Shown: positions 17,582 to 27,299, counted from the first letter of the stretch. The stretch is 64,000 nucleotides of DNA from Flavobacterium agrisoli (GCF_016522065.1 NZ_JAEHFV010000001.1:248001-312000), one strand, 5' to 3'. Notes: a model not told the origin generated them from the sequence alone. Numbers and translations: made by a program.

Positions 17582-17589
17582 CAAAGGTA
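17582..17589 (-). promoter_or_regulatory. Predicted promoter -7 box of the 17189-17566 gene
   Basis: TACCTTTG on the minus strand, ending 15 bp before the ATG at 17566. The arrangement is nearly identical to that of prmA and rules against the in-frame TTG at 17584. Confidence 0.55.
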
Positions 17590-17602
17590 CACCAAAGTGG
17601 CA

Positions 17603-18802
17603 CTAAAAAACAAGTAAATTAATGTCATTATGAGGCAAATCAAACCAATCGCTAATGGCTTTGTTGGTTACGATTCCGTGATAGAGATAAATGCCGTTTA
17701 AAAGCCCTTTGTTGCAACGAATAGCACTTTCAATTCCGCCATCTTCAGCAATTTGTAATAAGTACGGTGTTAAAATGTTGCTTATAGAAAGTGAGGCTGT
17801 TTTGGAATATCGAGAAGGAATATTGGGTACGCAATAATGTAAAACGTTGTTTTTTAAGAAAGTAGGCTTTTCGTGAGTGGTAACTTCCGAAGTTTCAAAA
17901 CAACCACCCGTATCAATGCTTACATCGACAATTACGGCTCCTTTTTTCATGTGTTCAACCATTGATTCCGAAACTACAATTGGGCAACGTTCTTTGCCTC
18001 GCATAGCGCCAATGGCAACATCGCAACGTCGCAAGGCTTTCAGCAAAGCTTTGGGTTGTATAGTTGATGTAAACACACGTTGGTTTAAATTATTCTGTAA
18101 ACGGCGTAATTTGGTAATCGAGTTATCAAAAACTTTAATAGAAGCACCTAATCCTAAAGCCGTTTTTGCGGCAAATTCGCCTACAGTACCCGCACCCAAA
18201 ATGACAACTTCGGTAGGAGGAACGCCTGTAATGTTACCAAATAGGAGACCTTTTCCTAAATCGTCGGTAATCATTAATTCGGCTGCAATTAAAATAGAAG
18301 CTGTTCCGGCAATTTCGCTTAACGATTTTACGGCAGGGTAGGATCCGTCTTCATCTTTTATGTATTCAAAGGCGAGTGCGGTGATTTTTTTTTGTGCCAA
18401 GGCTTCGAAATAGGCCTTTTTTTTGGTTTTTAATTGAATAGCCGAAATTAAGATGGTTTCGGGATTCATTAATTTTATTTCGGCAATGGTAGGAGGTTCT
18501 ACTTTTAAGAGTATCGGACAAGCAAAAACTTTTTTAGTGTCTTTTGTTACTTCGGCTCCTGCATCAACATATTCTTTGTCGCTATAACTTGAACTTTCGC
18601 CAGCTCCAGATTCAATCATCACACGATGTCCCTGATATACTAAAGATGTTACGGCATCGGGTGTTAGGCAAATTCGGCGCTCCTGGTAACTGGTCTCTTT
18701 CGGAATGCCTATAAAAAGGTCGCTTTTGTGTTTACCGATTTCCAGTTTTTCTTCCTGAGGCAATAATTGCTGTTTTGTAAAAGGAGTTATAGTGATTGAC
18801 AT
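17603..18802 (-). CDS. ald: Alanine dehydrogenase
   Basis: A 399-residue member of the alanine dehydrogenase/pyridine nucleotide transhydrogenase family, which interconverts alanine with pyruvate and ammonia using NAD. It shows IGIPKETSYQERRICLTPDAV with the pyruvate-binding arginine and lysine region, then VEPPTIAEI, the Rossmann motif VVILGAGTVGEFAAKTALGLG and the C-terminal CVPNIPSRYSKTASLSISN. Several Bacteroidota proteins of this type are called alanine dehydrogenase by similarity only. The ATG at 18802 is chosen over an upstream GTG. It is the last gene of a probable porX-tsaE-ald operon, with an 84-bp gap after tsaE. Confidence 0.88.
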   Translation of the reverse strand: MSITITPFTKQQLLPQEEKLEIGKHKSDLFIGIPKETSYQERRICLTPDAVTSLVYQGHRVMIESGAGESSSYSDKEYVDAGAEVTKDTKKVFACPILLKVEPPTIAEIKLMNPETILISAIQLKTKKKAYFEALAQKKITALAFEYIKDEDGSYPAVKSLSEIAGTASILIAAELMITDDLGKGLLFGNITGVPPTEVVILGAGTVGEFAAKTALGLGASIKVFDNSITKLRRLQNNLNQRVFTSTIQPKALLKALRRCDVAIGAMRGKERCPIVVSESMVEHMKKGAVIVDVSIDTGGCFETSEVTTHEKPTFLKNNVLHYCVPNIPSRYSKTASLSISNILTPYLLQIAEDGGIESAIRCNKGLLNGIYLYHGIVTNKAISDWFDLPHNDINLLVF

Positions 18803-18886
18803 TTTATGCAAATTTTTGTACACAAATTACGTAAAAAGTTTTAAAAAAAATAATGTTAATTCAAGAACAAATAGTTGACTTTGTTT

Positions 18887-19294
18887 CTAGTTTAAACGTA
18901 GTATACGCTTGCCATCTGCTAAAGACTCAATAGTAATCATAGTATGCATTTCGGGAATTAAATTCGGAATTTTTTCGGACCATTCGATAAAACACCAATT
19001 ACCGGAGTAAAAATAATCTTCTACACCCATGTCCAGCGCTTCGGTTTCTTGTTTTAATCTATAAAAATCAAAATGATAAATGAGCTCTCCATCAGCAGTT
19101 TGATATTCGTTTACTAAAGAAAAAGTAGGGCTGCTAGTGGCATCCGTTACGCCTAAATTCTGGCATAATGCTTTGATTAGCGTGGTTTTTCCCGCTCCCA
19201 TTTCTCCTTTAAAAAGGATAATTTTTTCTAGTTTTTCTTCTAGAATTTGTCGGGCAACATCGTTAATTTGGTCTAGGTAATAGTGTACTTCCAT
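18887..19294 (-). CDS. tsaE: tRNA threonylcarbamoyladenosine biosynthesis ATPase TsaE
   Basis: A 135-residue P-loop protein of the t6A37 tRNA modification machinery, in which TsaE hydrolyses ATP to recycle the TsaBD complex. The Walker A motif GEMGAGKTT is at residues 30-38. The conserved SSPTFSLVNEY segment and HFDFYRL lie after it, and IEWSEKI marks the end of the core. Length is normal. It follows porX by 66 bp and precedes ald, so it is probably in their operon. Confidence 0.94.
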   Translation of the reverse strand: MEVHYYLDQINDVARQILEEKLEKIILFKGEMGAGKTTLIKALCQNLGVTDATSSPTFSLVNEYQTADGELIYHFDFYRLKQETEALDMGVEDYFYSGNWCFIEWSEKIPNLIPEMHTMITIESLADGKRILRLN

Positions 19295-19360
19295 TTTTTC
19301 AAGTAATTGATAAGAGGAGCCATTTGTTTTTTTAATTCAATATGACTCCTTTTCTAAATA

Positions 19361-20914
19361 TTATTTTGGATTAAAAACCAGAAACGGAATTATCATTTCT
19401 TCTAACGAAATACCGCCGTGTTGGTACGTATTTCGGTAATAACTCACATAATGATTGTAATTGTTAACGTAAGCCAAAAATAAATCGTTTTTAGCAAAAA
19501 TAAACGAGCTGCTCATATTAATTGCGGGCAATCCGATTTTTTTTGGGTCTTTTATATCGTAAACATCTTTACTTTCGTAGGTTAAACTACGACCGGTTTT
19601 ATAGCGCAAATTCAAACTCGTGTTTTTGTCGCCAATTACTTTAGAAGGGTGTTTAACGTTTATGGTACCGTGATCGGTTGTAAGAATCAATTTGAAACCC
19701 ATGTTTTGAGCCTGTTGAATGATTTCTAAAAGAGGCGAATTTTTAAACCAACTTAAAGTTAGGGAACGATACGCTTTATCATCTGATGCCAATTCTTTTA
19801 CCACATCTAATTCGGTTTTAGCATGCGAAAGCATATCTACAAAGTTATAAACCACTGTAACTAAATCGTTGTTTTTGAGTGATTTGAAATTTTCGGCTAA
19901 TTTTTTTCCACTGGCTAAATTGGTGATTTTAAAATAATCCTGAACAATATCGAGCTTTAAACGTTTGAGTTGAGCAGTTAAAAACTCGGCTTCATATAAA
20001 TTTTTTCCTCCTTCTTCTACATCATTTTTCCATAAATCAGGATGCTTTTTTTCCATTTCTAAAGGCATTAATCCAGAAAATATAGCATTCCGAGCATATT
20101 GCGTTGCGGTGGGCAAAATAGAGTAGTAGGGAACTTCTTTTTCGAGTTTGTAATAATTGTTAATTACATGTTCAAAGGCTTTCCATTGGTCGTAACGCAA
20201 ATTATCGATTACGACAAATAAAATGGGTTTGTCTTTTTTCTGAATTTCCGGAACAACCAATTCTTTAAACAAAGTGTCCGATTGTATCGGACGATCGGCT
20301 TTGGGTTGAAACCAATCTTCGTAATTGCGTTCTATAAATTTTCCGAATTGGGAGTTAGCTTCAATTTTTTGCGATTCGAGAATTTCAATCATTCCTTGGT
20401 CGTTGATGTTTTCAAGTTCCAATTCCCAAAAAATTAATTTTTTATATAATTCAATCCAATCTTCATAGGTATTCACCATGGCAAGTTCCATGGTTATTTT
20501 TCGGAACTCTTTTTGATAATCGAGTGTCGTTTTTTCTGAAATCAAACGCGAATGATCCAAATTCTTTTTTAAACTCAATAAAATTTGATTGGGATTAACG
20601 GGTTTTATTAAATAATCGGCAATTTTAGAACCGATTGCTTCTTCCATTATATATTCCTCTTCGCTTTTGGTAATCATAATCATCGGTATTGAAGATTTTT
20701 TTTCTTTCATATCCGAAAGCGTTTCCAATCCGCTCATTCCGGGCATATTTTCATCTAAAAAAACAATATCGAAATTGTTTTCTTCAAAAATACTTAGGGC
20801 ATCTAATCCGTTGTTGCAGGTGGTTACTTCGTAGTTTTTTTTCTCTAAAAATAATATATGTGGCTTTAATAAATCGATTTCATCATCGACCCAAAGTATC
20901 TTTATTTTATCCAT
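19361..20914 (-). CDS. porX: PorX: response regulator with alkaline-phosphatase-like domain
   Basis: A 517-residue regulator of the type IX secretion system. The receiver domain (residues 1-120) has the acidic pair VDDE, the phosphorylated Asp54 in VFLDENMPG, and the Lys in YLIKPVNP. A helical linker leads to a PglZ-type alkaline-phosphatase-like domain with VVIDNLRYDQW, PTATQYARNAIFSG (the nucleophile Thr near 270), DMLSHAKTELD and TTDHGTINVKHPS as metal ligands. P. gingivalis PorX, paired with kinase PorY, controls T9SS genes, and its effector domain is a phosphodiesterase. No porY is adjacent. The secreted pectate lyase at 4.5-5.9 kb is the sort of cargo such a system handles. Confidence 0.95.
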   Translation of the reverse strand: MDKIKILWVDDEIDLLKPHILFLEKKNYEVTTCNNGLDALSIFEENNFDIVFLDENMPGMSGLETLSDMKEKKSSIPMIMITKSEEEYIMEEAIGSKIADYLIKPVNPNQILLSLKKNLDHSRLISEKTTLDYQKEFRKITMELAMVNTYEDWIELYKKLIFWELELENINDQGMIEILESQKIEANSQFGKFIERNYEDWFQPKADRPIQSDTLFKELVVPEIQKKDKPILFVVIDNLRYDQWKAFEHVINNYYKLEKEVPYYSILPTATQYARNAIFSGLMPLEMEKKHPDLWKNDVEEGGKNLYEAEFLTAQLKRLKLDIVQDYFKITNLASGKKLAENFKSLKNNDLVTVVYNFVDMLSHAKTELDVVKELASDDKAYRSLTLSWFKNSPLLEIIQQAQNMGFKLILTTDHGTINVKHPSKVIGDKNTSLNLRYKTGRSLTYESKDVYDIKDPKKIGLPAINMSSSFIFAKNDLFLAYVNNYNHYVSYYRNTYQHGGISLEEMIIPFLVFNPK

Positions 20915-20988
20915 TTAAATGTCTTTTTTTTATGCAATTTAATTCTTTATGAAACGAATAGTTATTAAAATTATGATAATTTTAGATG

Positions 20989-20996
20989 CAAAACTA
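20989..20996 (-). promoter_or_regulatory. Possible porX promoter -7 box
   Basis: TAGTTTTG on the minus strand, 74 bp before the porX ATG and next to the terminator of the upstream efflux operon. No well-spaced -33 TTG was seen. Confidence 0.4.
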
Positions 20997-21008
20997 TTTC
21001 TAAAAAAT

Positions 21009-21043
21009 AAAACCACCGCATGCTAAAAACATACGGTGGTTTT
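21009..21043 (-). terminator. Intrinsic terminator of the RND efflux operon
   Basis: A 10-bp stem (21009-21018 with 21034-21043, AAAACCACCG/CGGTGGTTTT), extendable by three pairs past one mismatch, is followed by T-rich sequence on the minus strand. It lies 28 bp past the outer-membrane factor stop. Confidence 0.85.
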
Positions 21044-21070
21044 GAAAATCAACCAACATTAAAAAAAATC

Positions 21071-22471
21071 TTATTGCCAACCGCCGCCTAAGGCTCTGTA
21101 TAACTGAATGATAGCGTTATATTGTTGGAATTTATTATCTATTAAGCTCAATTCAGCATTTAATTCTTCGGTTTTGGCGGCTAATACTTCTAAATAATTA
21201 ACCATTCCGTAATTTAATAATTCATCCGAATAATTACTTGCTAACGTTAACGATTCAACCTGTTGTTTACGCACCTCAATTTTAGTTGTTTCGTTGTTGT
21301 ATTGTGCCAAGGCGTTAGAAACTTCGTTACCAGCATTTAATAAAGATTGTTGAAATTGAAGCAAAGCCGTTTCTTGATTTGCTTTGGCTACTTCAAACTG
21401 AGTTTTAATTTGTCTTTTGTTTAAAATAGGCTGTGTTAAACCGCCGATAACACTTGCAAATAACGAATTAGCGCTTAGCCATTGTTGAATATCGATACTT
21501 TGAAATCCGCCTGTTGCCGTTAAAGTTAATCTAGGATAAAAATTTGTTTTGGCAACGTTTGTTTGTTCAAAAGCGGTAATTAAATTGTATTCGGCAGCGA
21601 TAACATCGGGTCTGTTTCGCAATAAAATAGCAGGAACGCCTAATGCAATTTCCGAATTCACATTTTGATTTTCTAAAAGACCACGCTCTAATTTTTTCGG
21701 ATTTTCGCCCATTAATAAGTTGAGTTTGTTTTCTAAAAAAATCACATTGTTTTTTAAATCGGCCAGAATTAACTCGGTTGCAAATTTTTGTGCTTCGGTT
21801 TGTTTAACACCCACTTCGTTCACATTTCCTGCTTTTTTTAAAGAAAGCATGGTTTGCACACTTTCAATACGATTTACCAATGTTTTTTCGGTCACTTTAA
21901 TTTGCGCATCAGTCGAAAGCAATTCGAAATAAGTTGAAGCAATTTGAGCAATTAAATCTGATTTTACGGCTTGATTAGCAGCTTGTGTTTGCAAATATGC
22001 TGCATTTGCCGCTCTTTTAGTACTTCTAATTTTCCCCCAAACATCGGCTTCCCAAGATAAATTTCCTGTAAGTTGGTATTGATCAATTGAGGTATTTCGA
22101 ACGATCGAACCTAACTGACTATTTTTCGATAATTCTTGATGTGTCACATCGGTTCCGACAGAAAAAGTAGGTAAATACCCCGCTTTTCCTTGTTTCATCA
22201 TTGCTTCGGAAGCGGCCAAAGTTTGAATGGCAATTCGGATATCATAATTGTTATCTAATCCACGTTTGATGTATTGTTGCAAAATAGGATCGGTAAAAAT
22301 GGTTTGCCATTGTAAATTTGCCATCGAAGTCGAATCTGCCGAAGTCGAATCTGTTCGGTAAAGATTTTCGGTCTCTACTTCAGGTCTTTTGTAATCTTTT
22401 GTTACCAGACACGATTGTAATACGATTGCTGAAAAGATTAGTAAAGCAATGCTATATATTTTAGTTTTCAT
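21071..22471 (-). CDS. RND efflux outer-membrane factor (TolC/NodT-like lipoprotein)
   Basis: A 466-residue outer-membrane channel subunit. The signal peptide ends in the lipobox VLQSC with Cys at about residue 21. Two repeats of the outer-membrane efflux protein fold follow, with the coiled-coil parts rich in Ala, Gln and Asn. Marks of the family are WQTIFTDPILQQYIKRGLDNNYDI, LSWEADVWGKIRSTKRAA and VPAILLRNRPDVIAAEYNLI. The family is often called NodT. It would form the trimeric exit duct of the tripartite pump. It is the last of four genes in one operon, 4 bp after the permease. Confidence 0.93.
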   Translation of the reverse strand: MKTKIYSIALLIFSAIVLQSCLVTKDYKRPEVETENLYRTDSTSADSTSMANLQWQTIFTDPILQQYIKRGLDNNYDIRIAIQTLAASEAMMKQGKAGYLPTFSVGTDVTHQELSKNSQLGSIVRNTSIDQYQLTGNLSWEADVWGKIRSTKRAANAAYLQTQAANQAVKSDLIAQIASTYFELLSTDAQIKVTEKTLVNRIESVQTMLSLKKAGNVNEVGVKQTEAQKFATELILADLKNNVIFLENKLNLLMGENPKKLERGLLENQNVNSEIALGVPAILLRNRPDVIAAEYNLITAFEQTNVAKTNFYPRLTLTATGGFQSIDIQQWLSANSLFASVIGGLTQPILNKRQIKTQFEVAKANQETALLQFQQSLLNAGNEVSNALAQYNNETTKIEVRKQQVESLTLASNYSDELLNYGMVNYLEVLAAKTEELNAELSLIDNKFQQYNAIIQLYRALGGGWQ

Positions 22472-22475
22472 ATTC

Positions 22476-25400
22476 TTATTCTAAAGATTTTACATCTGAT
22501 TCCTCGTTAGCGTGCTGAATTGGTTTTGATGAAACCTTTTCTTGTAAATTTTGGAAAACAATAAACAAGACAGGAATAATAAAAACACCCAAAATGGTTC
22601 CAATTAACATACCTCCAATTGCACCCGTTCCGATGGCTTTGTTACCAACAGCACCTGCACCACGAGCCAGCATTAAAGGCACCAAACCTAAGATAAACGC
22701 AAATGACGTCATCAAAATAGGACGCAAACGCGCTACAGCACCTTGAATGGCTGCTTGCACTACGGTGAGTCCTTTTCGTCGTGCATCGGCAGAAAATTCT
22801 ACTATCAAAATAGCATTTTTGGCCAGCAATCCGATAAGCATGATTAGGGTAATTTGCAAGTAAATGTTATTGGTTACACCAAAAAAGTACGCAAAAATAT
22901 AAGCACCTGCCAAACCAATTGGCAACGATAATAATACGGCAAATGGCAAAATGTAACTTTCGTATTGTGCCGATAGTAAGAAATATACAAATATCAAACA
23001 CAACATAAAAATGTAAATGGTTTGTCCGCCAGCACTAATTTCTTCACGTGTTAAACCCGAGAATTCGTAACCATAACCTAATGGAAGTTTTTCGGCAGCA
23101 ACTTCTTGAACAGCTTTAATAGCATCTCCGGAACTAAATCCAGGATTAGGTGCTCCTGTAATTTTAACCGAAGTAAACAAGTTAAAACGATCGATAGCTT
23201 GTGGTCCAAAAACTTTTTCGAGTTTCACATATTGCGAAATTGGAGCCATTTGTCCGTTGTTGTTTCGAACCAAAACACTATTTAAAGATTCTGGATCGGT
23301 TCTAAACTTAGGTTCTGATTGGTAAATTACTCTAAATTGTTTTCCAAATTTATTAAAGTTAGAAGCATACACACCACCATAATATCCTTGAAGTGTTCCC
23401 AAAATATCGGTTACGGTTAAGCCCGATTTTTTAATAGCCGGCACATTCAAATCAATTCGGTATTGTGGGTAATTTGGCGAGAAAGAAGTCGAAGCGTACT
23501 GAATTTCAGGACGGCTATTTAATGCCGCTATGAAATCTGCATTAACCTTACTCAATTCTTGAATAGAACCACCTTTTTGATCTTGTAATTGCATTTCGAA
23601 TCCGTTCGAAAATCCAAAACCTACCAAAGTTGGACGCGCAAAAAACAGCACACGGGCATCTTTTACCGATGAAGCTCGTTTAAATAATTCTTGGATTACG
23701 GCAGTAACTTCTTGGCTTTTTTCTTTACGCTCTGCCCAAGGTTTTAATTTTACAATTACCATTCCGTAGTTGCTACCCGTACCACTAATCAAACTACGTC
23801 CCGAAATACGCAACACTTCTTTAATTTCAGGAATTCCTTTTAGTTTGTTTTCAATCTCTAATAAAACTTCTTCGGTTCTATTTAAGGAAGTTCCGGGAGC
23901 TAAGGAAATGTCCGACATAATCGAACCGGTATCTTCATTGGGTACGAAAGCTTTTGGCGTAATATTTAATAATAAAGCAAAAATTCCAGTAAAAACAGCA
24001 ATTCCTAAAAATGCCAGCCATTTTCGTTTAACGAAAAATTCAACCGATTTTTTGTATTTTGATGTAGTGTTATCAAATCCAGCATTAAAGGCGGTATAAA
24101 AGCGTTGTAAGAATCCTTTTTTAGGCGCATTTTTATCGTGTTCTTTTAAGAAAATCGCACAAAGAGCAGGCGATAAAGTCAAGGCATTAATAGCCGATAA
24201 AACAATAGAAACCGCTAAAGTTAACCCGAATTGTTTGTAAAAAACACCCGAAGAACCGCTAATAAAAGAAACCGGAATAAACACGGCCGACATTACCAAT
24301 GTAATCGAAATAATAGCGCTACTAATATCATTCATGGCGCTATGTGCCGCTTTTTTAGGATTGTGCTCGCCGGCTTCCATTTTGGCGTGAACGGCTTCAA
24401 CAACTACAATGGCATCATCCACTACAATTCCCACCGCGAGTACTAAGGCAAAAAGTGTTAATAAGTTGATGGTAAAACCAAATAAACTCAGGAAAAAGAA
24501 CGTTCCTACAATAGCCACAGGTACCGAAATTGCCGGAATAAGGGTTGATCTCCAATCTTGCAAGAAGATGAAAACCACAATAAATACCAATATAAAAGCT
24601 TCTATCAAAGTATGGATAACTTTCGAAATCGATTCTTCAAGGAAGTCGTTTGCATTAATTAAAGTAGTGTATTTTACTCCTTTCGGAAAGTTAATCGAAG
24701 AGTCGTCTAATACCTTTAAAGAATGTTCAATAACTTCTTGAGCATTAGAACCCGCAGTTTGTGCCACGGCAATTGCCACCGATTGGTTTCCGTTTGTCAA
24801 GGTGTTACTGGCATAATTTACAGCACCTAATTCAATTCGAGCCACATCGCCTAATTTTAGTACTTCGCCACTTGGAGTAGAACGCACAATGATTTCTTCA
24901 AATTCACGCGTACTTTGTAAACGACCTTTGTATTTTAAAACATATTGAAATGATTGATCGCTACTTTCTCCCAATTGCCCAGGTGCAGCTTCAATATTTT
25001 GTTCGGCCAATAAATTGGTAATATCGGCGGGTACAAGTCCATAAGCTCCCATAACATCTGGCTTTAGCCAAATACGCATCGAGTAATCTTTTTGACCAAA
25101 AATCATGGCTTCACCCACACCAGCAACCCTTTTGATTTTAGGTAAGATGTTGATGTTGGCATAGTTTTGAAGAAAAGTCATGTCGTAATTTGGATTTTCA
25201 CTATATAAAGAGAAAATCAAAATATTATCACTTTGTCTTTTGGAAGTAGTAACCCCAGCTTTTGTTACCTCTTGAGGTAAAAGCGGAGTAGCACGCGATA
25301 CACGATTTTGCACGTTTACAGCTGCCAAATCTGGATTGGTTCCTAATTTGAAATAGATGTTGATGGTTGCTGAACCATCGTTATTAGAAGTAGAAGTCAT

Positions 25401-25631
25401 GTACGTCATGTCTTCTACACCGTTAATTTGTTCTTCTAGCGGAATAACCACAGAGTTCATTACAACTTCGGCACTAGCACCTTGATAATTAGCGGCAACC
25501 GTTACCGTTGGAGGGGCGATTTCGGGGTATTGCGAAACTGGGAGCGATATTAATCCCAAAATACCCAAAATAACAATGATTATAGAAATCACCGTTGACA
25601 ATACGGGTCTGTCAATGAATTTTGAAAACAT
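22476..25631 (-). CDS. RND efflux permease (HAE1/AcrB-like)
   Basis: A 1051-residue inner-membrane proton/drug antiporter of the hydrophobe/amphiphile efflux-1 group. It has the usual layout of twelve transmembrane helices and two large periplasmic loops. The N-terminus is MFSKFIDRPVLSTVISIIIV and the proton-relay pair is in AVGIVVDDAIVVVEAVHAKME (Asp-Asp in helix 4). QNRVSRATPLLPQEVTKAGV and the second-half GAVARLRPILMTSFAFILGL are also family hallmarks. Length and motifs point to multidrug-type efflux rather than heavy-metal efflux, but the actual substrates cannot be told. It lies between the adaptor (20-bp gap) and outer-membrane factor genes. Confidence 0.95.
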   Translation of the reverse strand: MFSKFIDRPVLSTVISIIIVILGILGLISLPVSQYPEIAPPTVTVAANYQGASAEVVMNSVVIPLEEQINGVEDMTYMTSTSNNDGSATINIYFKLGTNPDLAAVNVQNRVSRATPLLPQEVTKAGVTTSKRQSDNILIFSLYSENPNYDMTFLQNYANINILPKIKRVAGVGEAMIFGQKDYSMRIWLKPDVMGAYGLVPADITNLLAEQNIEAAPGQLGESSDQSFQYVLKYKGRLQSTREFEEIIVRSTPSGEVLKLGDVARIELGAVNYASNTLTNGNQSVAIAVAQTAGSNAQEVIEHSLKVLDDSSINFPKGVKYTTLINANDFLEESISKVIHTLIEAFILVFIVVFIFLQDWRSTLIPAISVPVAIVGTFFFLSLFGFTINLLTLFALVLAVGIVVDDAIVVVEAVHAKMEAGEHNPKKAAHSAMNDISSAIISITLVMSAVFIPVSFISGSSGVFYKQFGLTLAVSIVLSAINALTLSPALCAIFLKEHDKNAPKKGFLQRFYTAFNAGFDNTTSKYKKSVEFFVKRKWLAFLGIAVFTGIFALLLNITPKAFVPNEDTGSIMSDISLAPGTSLNRTEEVLLEIENKLKGIPEIKEVLRISGRSLISGTGSNYGMVIVKLKPWAERKEKSQEVTAVIQELFKRASSVKDARVLFFARPTLVGFGFSNGFEMQLQDQKGGSIQELSKVNADFIAALNSRPEIQYASTSFSPNYPQYRIDLNVPAIKKSGLTVTDILGTLQGYYGGVYASNFNKFGKQFRVIYQSEPKFRTDPESLNSVLVRNNNGQMAPISQYVKLEKVFGPQAIDRFNLFTSVKITGAPNPGFSSGDAIKAVQEVAAEKLPLGYGYEFSGLTREEISAGGQTIYIFMLCLIFVYFLLSAQYESYILPFAVLLSLPIGLAGAYIFAYFFGVTNNIYLQITLIMLIGLLAKNAILIVEFSADARRKGLTVVQAAIQGAVARLRPILMTSFAFILGLVPLMLARGAGAVGNKAIGTGAIGGMLIGTILGVFIIPVLFIVFQNLQEKVSSKPIQHANEESDVKSLE

Positions 25632-25651
25632 AAGTATTATTTATTCAAAAG

Positions 25652-26761
25652 TTAGTTATTCTCGTACGGAATAGGATTAATTTTTACCGGATTTTCAACA
25701 ATTTCGGGTTTGATTTTAGTTCCTTCCGAAATAATTCCGATACCTTCAATTAAGATGATATCATTTACTTTCAAACCTTCATCAACCACATAAAAATGAC
25801 CGCCTGGCACAGCACGAACCGTAACGGGTTTAGCAATTACTTTGTTGTCTTTGTCTACACTTAAAACAATACGTTTGTCTTGCATTTCTAAAGTGGCATT
25901 TTGCGGAATTAAAATCACGTTTTCTAAATTAGTCGGAATTTGAATGGTTCCACTTCCTCCTGAACGCAATAATTTATTGGTATTTGCAAAACTAGCTCTT
26001 ACGTTAAAAGATCCAGTTTGAGTATTGGCCTGACCACTAAAGGTTTCGATTTTACCCTTTTTTTCATATTCCGTTCCGTTACTCAAAATCAAATTTACAG
26101 GTGGCATTTTTGCAATTTTTTCTTGAAAAGTTTTACCAGCGGCATGCATCGTAATATCCAATTGTTGCTTTTCATTCATTGAAAAATAAGCATAAATTGT
26201 ACTTACATCCGAAATACGTGTCAAAGGTTGAGTTGTTTGACTACTCACGTAACTTCCTAAACGTAAAGGAAGGGTTCCTACAATTCCGTTTACCGGACTT
26301 TTAATGGTGGCGTAATTAATACGTGCTACAATACTTTGGTAGGTACTTTTTGCACTTGCCAAATTGGCTTTGGCGGTTTCTAATTGTACATCACTAATAA
26401 TGTCACGTTCCACCAACGGTTTTAATCTGTTTACTTCTACTTGAGCCGCAGTTACTTTCGCTTTTGCAGCACTTGCTTCTTGATCGGCTGTTTGTGTTTC
26501 AAGTTTAAAAAGTAATTGTCCTTTTTTTACTTCTTGTCCTTCTTGTACATATATTTTTTCAATGTAACCATCTACTTTTGCACGAATATCAATATCGGTT
26601 ACACCCTCAAGCGTAGCCGGGTATTCGGCCAATAATGAAGTATTGGATTGGGTAACTTTAATAACTTTGTAAGGCATCACTACAGGCGCCTTTTCTTCTT
26701 TTTTTTCGCAGGACGCAAAAACAAATAAGAGACTTAATAGTGAAAATTGAATATTCTTCAT
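25652..26761 (-). CDS. RND efflux periplasmic adaptor (membrane fusion protein)
   Basis: A 369-residue adaptor that joins the permease to the outer-membrane channel. A lipoprotein signal (LSLLFVFASC) is followed by a barrel-sandwich hybrid domain with DIRAKVDGYIEKIYVQEGQEVKKGQLLFKLE, an alpha-helical hairpin (AKVTAAQVEVNRL...LETAKANLASAKS), NGIVGTLPLRLGSYVS and a beta-barrel. The order adaptor-permease-channel downstream of the regulator is the classical operon order. No other gene intervenes. Confidence 0.94.
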   Translation of the reverse strand: MKNIQFSLLSLLFVFASCEKKEEKAPVVMPYKVIKVTQSNTSLLAEYPATLEGVTDIDIRAKVDGYIEKIYVQEGQEVKKGQLLFKLETQTADQEASAAKAKVTAAQVEVNRLKPLVERDIISDVQLETAKANLASAKSTYQSIVARINYATIKSPVNGIVGTLPLRLGSYVSSQTTQPLTRISDVSTIYAYFSMNEKQQLDITMHAAGKTFQEKIAKMPPVNLILSNGTEYEKKGKIETFSGQANTQTGSFNVRASFANTNKLLRSGGSGTIQIPTNLENVILIPQNATLEMQDKRIVLSVDKDNKVIAKPVTVRAVPGGHFYVVDEGLKVNDIILIEGIGIISEGTKIKPEIVENPVKINPIPYENN

Positions 26762-26787
26762 AGGTATGTGGATTGATTATCGATTAT

Positions 26788-27276
26788 TTAATTTTTTTCA
26801 ATTTCTTTAAATTCTTCTATAGATTCTAAAAGAATGTTTTCAACTTTTTGTACATAGGCTTTATAAGCTTTTGCATGCGCTAAGTTGTTGGTTTCTTGCG
26901 TACAAGACATTGTTTTTTCTCTATATAAAGTAAGTTTGTCAATTAGGTTTTTTTCGTGTTCAATAACTTTTATATAATTAGCCAATCGATTACTAAAAGG
27001 CGATGCTTTAAAATATTTGCGTCTATCGCCCGAAATGGTATAATATTCAATTCGCTCTGAATTAAGCAGTAAATGTAAATTGGTCGAAATTGAACTTTTG
27101 CTAGCACCCATTCGCTCCACAATCGTCTCAAAAGTCAATCCTTCTTTGCAACCATCTAATATGAGCAATCCCATAATTCGAGCGGCTAGGGGAGTGACAT
27201 GGTAAATTGATTCAAAATGGATTCCAAACATTTCGATTAATTCTTGTTTTTCTTTCTGCAAATTATCCATGTACAT
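26788..27276 (-). CDS. MarR/GbsR-type transcriptional regulator
   Basis: A 162-residue winged-helix regulator. The core reads FESIYHVTPLAARIMGLLILDG, then LTFETIVERMGASKSSISTNLHLLLNSERIEYYTISGDRRKYFKA: helix-turn-helix and wing of the GbsR branch of MarR proteins. The C-terminal helices probably form the dimer and ligand region. It is the first gene of the efflux operon and likely controls it; a candidate operator overlaps the promoter. ATGs at 27276 and 27270 are both possible and differ by two codons. Confidence 0.88.
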   Translation of the reverse strand: MYMDNLQKEKQELIEMFGIHFESIYHVTPLAARIMGLLILDGCKEGLTFETIVERMGASKSSISTNLHLLLNSERIEYYTISGDRRKYFKASPFSNRLANYIKVIEHEKNLIDKLTLYREKTMSCTQETNNLAHAKAYKAYVQKVENILLESIEEFKEIEKN

Positions 27277-27286
27277 AAAATTTATG

Positions 27287-27294
27287 CAAATTTA
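27287..27294 (-). promoter_or_regulatory. Predicted promoter -7 box of the RND operon
   Basis: TAAATTTG on the minus strand, about 10 bp before the regulator ATG at 27276. The -33 region would fall within the inverted repeat at 27300-27328. Confidence 0.6.
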
Positions 27295-27299
27295 CAGTT

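Noticed and set aside
22476..25631. Long reading frames on the plus strand opposite the efflux permease
   Set aside because: They lie antisense to a clear RND gene, have no family resemblance and arise from its codon pattern.
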